Positions 55,350 to 62,728 of a DNA stretch of 64,000 bases are shown here, in pieces. Below the pieces are notes generated by a model that was not told where the DNA came from, did no database searches, and saw only the letters and a program-made list of their open reading frames with translations. Source of the DNA: Sphaerisporangium sp. TRM90804 (GTDB taxonomy: Bacteria > Actinomycetota > Actinomycetes > Streptosporangiales > Streptosporangiaceae); contig NZ_JARWAC010000016.1 in NCBI RefSeq assembly GCF_029846175.1, positions 248,001 to 312,000 of the forward strand. The letters run 5' to 3'. How positions within the stretch are numbered: the first letter of the stretch is position 1; each line of letters opens with the position of its first letter. The position numbers were made by a program, and so were the translations under genes.

Positions 55350-56767
55350 TGCGTGTCCTCGGGCCCGTCCTCGGGCGTCCGCGCGGTGGCGACGAACTCC
55401 CTGGCCTCGGCCACCGTGCGCCGGGTCAGCGCGGCCGACTTGCCGAGGTAGGACGGCGGGTCGAAGATGCGGTCCAGCTCCAGCGCGTCCAGCAGCCGGA
55501 TGTTGTCGTTCTCCCGCACGAGCTGCTCCAGCGGGGCGCCGCTGGAGCGCGCCTGCTGGCTCAGCTCGTACACCTGCTCGTGCGCCGTCTGCTTGCCCAG
55601 GTGCTGGCCGAGGGCCAGCATGAGCCGCTCGCTGGCGATCTCCGCGGCGACGACCTGGGTGTTCTCCATGAGCCTGTCGGTGTGCACGGTGAGGCCGCTG
55701 ACGATGGACAGCACGATCTCGCAGGAGGACAGCGTGTAGTGCGCCACGTCGGGCACGCACGCCCACTCCAGGCGCAGGGAGCGCGAGTCGCGCTCGTGGT
55801 CGCCGCTCATCGCGGCCAGGCCGACGTTGACCGTGGCGGCGGCCAGGCGCGCCATCACGACGGCCTGCTCGCAGGCCTCGGGATTGCGCTTGTGCGGCAT
55901 GGTGCTGCTGCCGACCTGCCCGTGCCGCCAGCCCGTCTCGACCTCGCCGAACTCCGGGCGCGACAGGATGCGGACCTCGTCGGCGATGCGGCCCATGGTG
56001 CCGGCGGTGATCGCCACGCCCGAGACGAACTCGGCGACGCGGTCGCGGGCGACGTGCCAGCCCATCCTGGGGGCGCTCAGCCCGAGCCGGCCGGAGAAGC
56101 CCTCCAGCAGCTCCAGCGCCTGGTCGCCGAAGCCGGCCATCGTGCCGACGCCGCCGAAGAGCTGGGCCGCGCAGACCCGCTCGCGCATGCCGCGCAGCCG
56201 CTCGCCGTTGCGGACGACCTCGTCCAGCCATCCGGCGACCTTCAGGCCGAAGCCGATCGGCAGCGCGGGCTGGGCGTGCGTGCGGCCCAGGGCGACCGTC
56301 TCGGCGTGCTCGTCCGCCAGGTCGGCCAGGCGGGCGGCGATGGCGGCGAGCAGGCGGTCGAGCTCGTCCAGCACGTCGCGCATCTGCACCGACTGCGCGG
56401 TGTCCTGGATGTCCTGCGTGGTCGCGCCGTAGTGGACGAACTCGCCGGACTGGCCCTCGCACGCGTCCTGGAACACCCGCAGCAGGCCGACCAGCGAGTG
56501 GCTGGTCTTGCGGATCTCCTCGCGAACCCGTGACAGGTCGATCCGCTCGATGCGGGCCGCGGCGGCGATCAGCTCGGCGGCGTCGGCGGGGATGATGCCG
56601 AGCGCGCCCTGCTCCAGCGCCAGCGCCGCCTCGACGTCCAGCCACCGCTGGTAGCGGCAGCGGTCGCAGAAGATGCGGCGGCTGGCCTTGGTGCTGTAGC
56701 GGTGCCCGTAGAAGGCCGAGTCGACGATGTGGCTGCGATCGTGGCCGCAGGGGTGTTCGCTGCTCAT
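55346..56767 (-). CDS. PurB-like lyase (adenylosuccinate lyase/fumarase superfamily)
   Basis: A 473-residue lyase. The superfamily signature GSSTMPHKRNP is intact, with the other conserved blocks FVHYGATTQDIQDTAQ and LGRTHAQPALP. The N-terminus (HPCGHDRSHIVDSAFYGHR, then IFCDRCRYQRWLDVEAALA) is that of a PurB-related actinobacterial subfamily rather than of housekeeping PurB. Enzymes of this fold eliminate fumarate or related acids from C-N bonds, so it could release an amine or form a C-N bond. The start overlaps the stop of the dehydrogenase-like gene (56764-56767). Confidence 0.82.
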   Translation of the reverse strand: MSSEHPCGHDRSHIVDSAFYGHRYSTKASRRIFCDRCRYQRWLDVEAALALEQGALGIIPADAAELIAAAARIERIDLSRVREEIRKTSHSLVGLLRVFQDACEGQSGEFVHYGATTQDIQDTAQSVQMRDVLDELDRLLAAIAARLADLADEHAETVALGRTHAQPALPIGFGLKVAGWLDEVVRNGERLRGMRERVCAAQLFGGVGTMAGFGDQALELLEGFSGRLGLSAPRMGWHVARDRVAEFVSGVAITAGTMGRIADEVRILSRPEFGEVETGWRHGQVGSSTMPHKRNPEACEQAVVMARLAAATVNVGLAAMSGDHERDSRSLRLEWACVPDVAHYTLSSCEIVLSIVSGLTVHTDRLMENTQVVAAEIASERLMLALGQHLGKQTAHEQVYELSQQARSSGAPLEQLVRENDNIRLLDALELDRIFDPPSYLGKSAALTRRTVAEAREFVATARTPEDGPEDTH

Positions 56768-57999
56768 AGATTCTCTCCTGTTGCGATCAGGCCGCTCCGG
56801 CGGGCGGCCGCGCTCGCGAGCCGGTTGCCCTTCGGGCGGCGCGCGGCGCCGCTGTAAGGGCTCGATCCGTAGGGACGGCGGTCGGGGGAGACGACGGCGT
56901 TGGCGGCCATCTCCAGCGCCACGTGCCGGGGCGAGATGGTCCGCTGGCGGGCGCCGGCGAGGACGTCGCCGGTGAGCTCGCGCATGAGGTACGCGAGGCC
57001 GTCGAGCACCTCGTGCGGTTCGGGCGTGGTGCTCGGGCCGTACAGGGTCTCCATGGAGGCCGAGCCGCCGATGCCGCCGATGAAGTCGGGCACGACGACC
57101 ACGCCGCGGTCGCCGAGCTGCATCTCGACGGCCTCGGTGATCCCCATGTTGGCGCCGACCACCACGACGGGCACCGACAGCGTGGCCGCCTGCTCGGCGG
57201 TGAGGGCGTTCTCGACGGCGGCCAGGACGAGCACGTCGACCGGCAGCATGAACAGCGCCTGGCGCGGCAGCCGCCGCAGCGGCGCCACCGCCTCGGTCAC
57301 GGGCATCGACATCGGGTTGCCGAGCATGGCGGGGATGTCCAGGCCGCGCGGGTCGACCGCGCAGCCGTGCTCGTCGGCGACCGCGATGACCGTCGCGCCG
57401 CCTTCGACCAGCGACTCGGCGGCGGAGCGGCCGAGGTTGCCGAACCCCTGGATGGCGACCTGCAGGCCGTCCGCCCGGTAGCCCGCGCTCTCGGCGGCGC
57501 CGAACGCGGCGTGGGCGAGGGCGTGGCCCGCGCGTCGCCGGCCGACCGTCCGGCCGCCCACGGTGGCGTCCAGCAGGGCCATGCGCCGGAAGTACTCCTC
57601 GTCGTCGAACTCCTGGGCGTGCTTCACGGCGTACTTCACCGACGGGACCCCGACGCTCGCCGCGATGGCCTCCAGCTCCTCGAACCGGGTGCCCATGTCG
57701 CAGCCCATGCTGTAGCGGGTGGTCAGCTCGTGGGACAGGAAGGAGAGGAACCGCGCCTGGACCTCCGCGTGGGCGGGGCTGTTGGGGTCGAAGGCGAGGC
57801 CGGACTTGGCCCCGTCGACGTTGATGCCCAGCACCCGCTGCTTGAGCGTCATGCGGGAGGCCAGCTCGGTGAGGGTGCCGGCGGTGAGCCCCGGCTGGAC
57901 GCGGAACCCCCCGGCGGCCAGCCGGCAGTTCTCGCCGTCATATACCAGGTAACCGGTGCATCCTTCAATGGGGTCTACGTATTCGATGACACGCGGCAT
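56764..57999 (-). CDS. Glu/Leu/Phe/Val dehydrogenase-like enzyme
   Basis: A 411-residue protein of the amino-acid dehydrogenase family: the N-terminal dimerisation domain with AAGGFRVQPG and the catalytic Lys in GINVDGAKSGLAFDP, then a Rossmann domain with IQGFGNLGRSAAESL. The family's PDxxxNAGG block is PDFIGGIGG, so the Asn near the active site is replaced; substrate or reaction may differ. It would reversibly deaminate an amino acid with NAD(P). The start is uncertain; MPRVIEYVDP at 57999 is my choice, with ATGs at 58020, 58038 and 58059 also in frame. It is the first gene of a six-gene operon. Confidence 0.8.
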   Translation of the reverse strand: MPRVIEYVDPIEGCTGYLVYDGENCRLAAGGFRVQPGLTAGTLTELASRMTLKQRVLGINVDGAKSGLAFDPNSPAHAEVQARFLSFLSHELTTRYSMGCDMGTRFEELEAIAASVGVPSVKYAVKHAQEFDDEEYFRRMALLDATVGGRTVGRRRAGHALAHAAFGAAESAGYRADGLQVAIQGFGNLGRSAAESLVEGGATVIAVADEHGCAVDPRGLDIPAMLGNPMSMPVTEAVAPLRRLPRQALFMLPVDVLVLAAVENALTAEQAATLSVPVVVVGANMGITEAVEMQLGDRGVVVVPDFIGGIGGSASMETLYGPSTTPEPHEVLDGLAYLMRELTGDVLAGARQRTISPRHVALEMAANAVVSPDRRPYGSSPYSGAARRPKGNRLASAAARRSGLIATGENL

Positions 58000-58146
58000 G
58001 TTCGCCCCCGGGTCCATCTGCAGAGGGATTGAATCCATGAATGCTCGGATGGTGCACATTCGCGCGTGAAATCGTCAACGGCTCGCCATTCCGGTTGCAC
58101 CCGTGATCGTCAACCCGATCATTTCGATTCTCGGGGTGGCAGCCCT

Positions 58147-58248
58147 GCAAGTGCTCATTTTCCGCACTTGCACGCCCCGCTCTGACCAGGGCAGATCGAA
58201 TGGCCGACGGTACTCTTCATAACTTTCCGCATTTGCGAACAATTCGCA
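58147..58248. promoter_or_regulatory. Repeated palindromes upstream of the dehydrogenase-lyase-LuxEC operon
   Basis: GCAAGTGC (58147-58154) and GCACTTGC (58164-58171) form a perfect inverted repeat, and TGCGAA-CAA-TTCGCA is palindromic at 58234-58248. The element TTTCCGCA[CT]TTGC occurs twice (near 58159-58171 and 58224-58236), 65 bases apart. The 300-odd bases between 58060 and 58362 hold no gene, so these are operator candidates for the minus-strand operon. Confidence 0.45.
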
Positions 58249-58362
58249 GTAAGGCGGTTGGATAAACCACGGCATGACGCGGCGGAACCGTCAACAAGGG
58301 TATGGGAACCCCTGCTGACGGGTCGGCCGTACCCGTCGTCCCCCGCGGGGCGGGATAGGGGT

Positions 58363-59274
58363 CTAACCCCGGTTTCCGGTGGTGGCGATGCCCTGCACGA
58401 AATAGCGCTGCCCGACGAAGAACACGATGATCAGCGGCAGAGTGGTGAGCACTCCGGCCGCCAGGACGATCTCCCATTTCGGGTCGCCGCCCTGGTAGAA
58501 CTGGTCGACGATCGCCTTCAGGCCGCGGGGCAGCGTGAACAGCGCCGGGTCCTGAAGGTAGATCAGCGGCTTCATCAGGTCGAACCAGCTCGCCTTGAGC
58601 TCGAAGATGAACGCGATGATCAGTGCGGGCCTGGCGAGCGGGAGCGCGATCCGCCGGAACAGGTCGAAGTAGGTGGCTCCGTCCACCCGGGCGGCCTCGA
58701 ACACGTACCGGGGAACGCCGAGCAGGAACTGGCGCAGCAGGAAGATGTAGAACGCCGACCCGAACAGGTTGCCCGCCCACAGCGGCACCTGCGTGCCGGT
58801 CAGCCCCACCGTGTTCCAGATGAGGTACGTCGGGACGAGCGTCACCGCCGCGGGCAGCATCATGGTGCCCAGCACGCTGCCGAAGAGCAGGTTGCGGCCC
58901 GGGAAGCGGAAGTACGCGAAGCCGAACGCGATGAACGCGCTCGACAGCGTGACCGTCAGCGCCGCCACCACCCCGACCACCAGCGAGTTCAGCATCCAGG
59001 TCAGCATGGGGGCGGCGTCCCAGACCGCCGCGTAGTTGCCCGGGGCGAACGGTGTGGGCCAGGGCACGAAGGGGTCGGCGAAGGTGCGCTCCCTCGGCTT
59101 GAGCGAGGCCACGACCAGCCAGACGAACGGGTACAGGAAGATCGTCGAAGCGGCGGCCAGCACGACCAGGAAGAACACCCTGCGGGTGCCCCGGCTCGCG
59201 TCGTCGGCCCGCCGGTCCCCGGCCGCGCCGGCCGGCGTCGTCACCGGCGCCTGGATGCGCTCGATCGTGGCCAT
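58363..59274 (-). CDS. Carbohydrate-type ABC transporter permease (MalG/UgpE-like)
   Basis: A 303-residue permease with the EAA loop EAARVDGATYFDLFRRIALPLARP and about six membrane helices. It pairs with the permease at 59274-60182, whose stop overlaps its start, and with the binding protein at 60179-61534. No ATPase gene is adjacent; such importers often share a general MsiK-type ATPase encoded elsewhere. The sugar is unknown. Confidence 0.9.
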   Translation of the reverse strand: MATIERIQAPVTTPAGAAGDRRADDASRGTRRVFFLVVLAAASTIFLYPFVWLVVASLKPRERTFADPFVPWPTPFAPGNYAAVWDAAPMLTWMLNSLVVGVVAALTVTLSSAFIAFGFAYFRFPGRNLLFGSVLGTMMLPAAVTLVPTYLIWNTVGLTGTQVPLWAGNLFGSAFYIFLLRQFLLGVPRYVFEAARVDGATYFDLFRRIALPLARPALIIAFIFELKASWFDLMKPLIYLQDPALFTLPRGLKAIVDQFYQGGDPKWEIVLAAGVLTTLPLIIVFFVGQRYFVQGIATTGNRG

Positions 59275-60182
59275 CAGGCGTGCTCCTCGGCCTCGTAGTA
59301 CACCAGCCGGCCGCCGACCTTCACCTGCACGAGCGTGATGAGCGCGATGACCACGAACAGCACCCAGGCCAGCGCCGAGGCGTAGCCCATGTGCAGGAAC
59401 TGGAAGGCCTGCTGGAAGAGGTAGACGACGTAGAACAGGGCGGCGTCGCCGGACGCCTGCTGGGCGGTCTGGCTGCTGAAGTACATCGTGTAGACCTGGT
59501 CGAACATCTGCAGCGAGGTGATCGTGTTGATGATCACCACGAAGAACAGCGCCGAGCTGATCATGGGGACGGTGACGGCGCGGAACCGCTGCCAGGCGCC
59601 CGCGCCGTCGATCATCGCGGCCTCGCTCAGCTCACGCGGGACGTTGCGCAGCGCGGCGAACAGGATGATCGTCGTCGTGCCGAGGTTCCACAGGGACATC
59701 ACCACGATGCCCGCCAGCATCCAGTCGGGGTCGGTGGTCCACTGCGGCCCGGAGACCCCGAACAGGGCCAGGAACTGGTTCACCATGCCGGCCTGGCCGT
59801 TGAGCAGGAACAGGAACAGGACGCCGACCGCGACGTAGGGCGTCATGGACGGCAGGTAGAACACCGTGCGGAACACCCCCGCCGCGCGCCCGGTCACCCG
59901 GTTGAGGATCAGGGCCAGGGCCAGCGCGATCACGATCGCCAGCGGCACGTGCAGCGCGGTGTACAGCACGGTGTTGCCGATCGCGCGGGCCACCTTGGGG
60001 TCCTCGGCCATGCGCGTGTAATTGTCCAGGCCGGCGAACCGGGGGCTGTCGATCAGGTCGTAGTCGGTCAGCGACAGCACCAGGCTCGCGACCATCGGGC
60101 CGAGCTGGAACACAAGCAGCCCGGCCAGCCACGGCAGCACGAAGACGTACGCCCAGCGGGTCTCCGGCCGAAGCCGTCTCAC
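59274..60182 (-). CDS. Carbohydrate-type ABC transporter permease (MalF/UgpA-like)
   Basis: A 302-residue permease starting at GTG 60182, which overlaps the stop of the binding-protein gene (60179-60182). Segments WAYVFVLPWLAGLLVFQLGP and the EAA loop LSEAAMIDGAGAWQRFRAVTVP mark the MalF family. The open frame continues far upstream through the binding-protein gene in a wrong frame, so the coupled GTG is the credible start. It is the middle gene of the three-gene importer operon. Confidence 0.9.
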   Translation of the reverse strand: MRRLRPETRWAYVFVLPWLAGLLVFQLGPMVASLVLSLTDYDLIDSPRFAGLDNYTRMAEDPKVARAIGNTVLYTALHVPLAIVIALALALILNRVTGRAAGVFRTVFYLPSMTPYVAVGVLFLFLLNGQAGMVNQFLALFGVSGPQWTTDPDWMLAGIVVMSLWNLGTTTIILFAALRNVPRELSEAAMIDGAGAWQRFRAVTVPMISSALFFVVIINTITSLQMFDQVYTMYFSSQTAQQASGDAALFYVVYLFQQAFQFLHMGYASALAWVLFVVIALITLVQVKVGGRLVYYEAEEHA

Positions 60183-61534
60183 GAGTGCCCCGCGTCGTCG
60201 AGCGCGCGCTGCGTCTCCTCCTGGGCCTGGCGCAGCGACTCGGCGGGCTTCGCGCGTCCCAGCAGCACGCGGGTGGCGGCGTCCTGCCACGCCTTGGTGA
60301 ACTCGGCGGCGGCGCCCGACTGCGGCACCACGAACCCGGCCTCCTGTACCGAGCGGATCACGGTCACCGCGTCGTCGTACGCCTTGTGCCCGCTCGGCTT
60401 CACGATCTGCGAGAAGATCACTTCGTCGGCCTTGGCGTTGCCGGTGTACGTGCCGATGTTGACCTTGCCCTCCTTGGCGCGCTTGTCGGCGCGCGCCCTG
60501 GCGGCGGCGACCCAGGTGTCGGCGGCGGTCATCGTCTTGATCCACCGGCACGCCGCGTCGGGGTTCTTCGCGCCCTTGGGGACGACCCAGGCGTTTCCGC
60601 CGACGTTGTTCACCGGCCGGCCCTGCCGGTCCTTGAACGGCAGCACGGTGATGTCGGCGTCCGGGGAGGTGCCCGCCATCGCGCTGACGACGAACTGCTC
60701 GGTGAGCATGGCGCCGACCTGGTCCTTGGCGAACGGGTTCTGCTCGCCGAAGTAGTCGAAGGTGTCGACGAAGGCCTTCAGCCGCGTCCAGCCGCCCTGC
60801 GAGCGCACCAGCCGGTCGCCGTACTCCAGCGCCTCGGCCACCTTGGGGTCGCCGAGCAGCGAGGTGCGGCCGTCGCCGGTCAGGATGTCCGCGCCGTTGG
60901 CCTTGGCCCACAGCGGCAGGAACTCGGGCAGCTTGGGGTAGAAGCCGAACCGCTCGATCTTCCCGCCGGAGACCTTGCTCATCTTCTTCGCCAGCGCCGC
61001 CAGGGCGTCCCAGTCGGAGGTGTCGATGTCCTGCGGAGCCACCCCGGCGTCCTTGGCGGCCTTGTTGTTCACCAGCAGCACGATGGAGTTGTAGAACTCC
61101 GGCATCGCGTACCACTTGCCGTCGTACTTCACCTGCTGCTGCGCCGCCGGGTAGAAGTCGCCGGTCGCGATGCCCTCCTTGGCGACGCAGGCGTCCAGCG
61201 GCTGGATGGCGCCGCGCGCGGCGTAGGTGCCGATGCGTTCGCGGGCGAGGTAGACGACGTCGGGCGGGTTGCCGGCGGCGACGGCGGACAGGAACGCCTG
61301 CTCGTCGAACTGGCCCTGGTTGATGGCGACCTCGACGCCCGGATACGCCTTCTTGAAGGCGTCCACCCGGACGGTCGCGATCTCGTCGGGAAGGCCGAAC
61401 CCCATGGTCGTGAGGCTCCCGCCCCCGCCGCTCCGGGTGCCGCCGCCACCGCCGGCACCGACGCCGCCGCAGGCTCCGAGGCTTCCGACCAGCACAACCG
61501 CCGCCGCAGTGCGGCACACCCGCGATGTGAACAC
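60179..61534 (-). CDS. Extracellular solute-binding lipoprotein, sugar-type
   Basis: A 451-residue lipoprotein with signal peptide and lipobox (LGAC, followed by a Gly-rich linker GGVGAGGGGG). The mature region follows family 1 solute-binding proteins (YPGVEVAINQGQFDEQAFLSAVAAGNPPDVVYL). It is the first gene of the importer operon and would bind an oligosaccharide or glycoside. Ligand cannot be inferred. Confidence 0.9.
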   Translation of the reverse strand: MFTSRVCRTAAAVVLVGSLGACGGVGAGGGGGTRSGGGGSLTTMGFGLPDEIATVRVDAFKKAYPGVEVAINQGQFDEQAFLSAVAAGNPPDVVYLARERIGTYAARGAIQPLDACVAKEGIATGDFYPAAQQQVKYDGKWYAMPEFYNSIVLLVNNKAAKDAGVAPQDIDTSDWDALAALAKKMSKVSGGKIERFGFYPKLPEFLPLWAKANGADILTGDGRTSLLGDPKVAEALEYGDRLVRSQGGWTRLKAFVDTFDYFGEQNPFAKDQVGAMLTEQFVVSAMAGTSPDADITVLPFKDRQGRPVNNVGGNAWVVPKGAKNPDAACRWIKTMTAADTWVAAARARADKRAKEGKVNIGTYTGNAKADEVIFSQIVKPSGHKAYDDAVTVIRSVQEAGFVVPQSGAAAEFTKAWQDAATRVLLGRAKPAESLRQAQEETQRALDDAGHS

Positions 61535-61672
61535 GCCGCCCCCTCGTAGAGGTCGAATAGGTGAGCGGCGTCTTCCCCGACGGTCTCCGGTAAACGCGTG
61601 TTGCGGCGCACCGCCCGGGTCGTCACCGAACCGTTGCCCGGTGCCCGTCCGGGCGGCGCGCCGTCGCCCCGC

Positions 61673-62626
61673 CTACCGGAGGCGGGGGAGCACCTCGCGC
61701 CCGTAGAAGTCGAAGAACGCGTCCTGCTCGTGCCCGATCTGGCTGACGTAGACCTCGTCGAAGCCCGCGTCCACGTACTTCTTGACCGCCTCGACGTGGG
61801 CGTCCACGTCGGGCCCGCACGGCGTGGAGGCGGTGGCGTCCTCCTCCGAGACCATCCCGGCGAGCTGCTCGAAGTGGCGCGGCAGCGGCAGCAGCTGGGC
61901 GGCCTCGCCCTCGATGCCCTGCGTCGGCCACAGGCGATGGACGGTCTTGCGCGCCTGCGCCTCGTCGTCGGCGTAGCAGACCTTGAGGCCGCCCTGGACG
62001 GGCTTGCCCACGCCCCCGGCCTCGTGGAACTTCTGGACGAACTCGGCCTCGGGGCCGGTGCAGATGTAGCCGTCGGCGATCCGCCCGGCCAGCTCGACCG
62101 ACTTGTCGCCGAAGCCGGACATGTACACCGGCGGCGGCTCGTCGGGAAGCGTGTACAGGCGGGCGGTGTCCACGTTGTAGTGGGTGCCCCGGTGGGTGAC
62201 CAGCTTGCCCGACCACAGCTCGCGCATCAGCTCGATGGCCTCCTCCAGCATCTCCAGCCGCTCGCTCGCGGGCGGCCAGCGGCTGTTCATGATGTGCTCG
62301 TTGAGCGCCTCGCCGGTGCCGACGCCGAGCCGGAACCGGCCGCCGGTGATCGCCGCGCTGGTGGCCGCCGCCTGGGCGACGACCGCCGGGTGGATGCGCA
62401 CCAGCGGGCACGTCACCGCCGTCGTGATCGGCAGCGAGGTGGCCTCGGCGATCGCGCCGATCACCGTCCAGACGAACGGGCTCTGACCCTGTTCGTCCAG
62501 CCACGGGTGGTAGTGGTCGGAGATCCACAGGCTCTCGAACCCGGCGCGCTCGGCCATCTTGGCCTGCCGCACCAGTTCCTTGGGCCCGTGCTCCTCGGAG
62601 GACAGGAAGTATCCGAAGCTTGTCAT
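61673..62626 (-). CDS. LLM-class F420-dependent oxidoreductase (FGD-like TIGR03557 type)
   Basis: A 317-residue luciferase-like barrel enzyme starting MTSFGYFLSSEEHGPKELV. The motifs FGYFLSSEEHGP, WISDHYHPW and GTGEALNEHI are those of F420-dependent glucose-6-phosphate dehydrogenase-like proteins. ATG 62626 is preferred over the adjacent ATG 62629 because GGAGG lies five bases upstream. It would use F420 as hydride acceptor for an alcohol or sugar; the substrate is unknown. It is divergent from the gene at 62729. Confidence 0.88.
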   Translation of the reverse strand: MTSFGYFLSSEEHGPKELVRQAKMAERAGFESLWISDHYHPWLDEQGQSPFVWTVIGAIAEATSLPITTAVTCPLVRIHPAVVAQAAATSAAITGGRFRLGVGTGEALNEHIMNSRWPPASERLEMLEEAIELMRELWSGKLVTHRGTHYNVDTARLYTLPDEPPPVYMSGFGDKSVELAGRIADGYICTGPEAEFVQKFHEAGGVGKPVQGGLKVCYADDEAQARKTVHRLWPTQGIEGEAAQLLPLPRHFEQLAGMVSEEDATASTPCGPDVDAHVEAVKKYVDAGFDEVYVSQIGHEQDAFFDFYGREVLPRLR

Positions 62627-62728
62627 CATGGCCTCCCCGGGGCCTCGTGTCTCGTCGAGATCCCTTACCCTCCTGACCATGGGCAAACGGCCCCGGTTCG
62701 GGGGCCGGCCCGCGCGAGAGGAGGCCGG

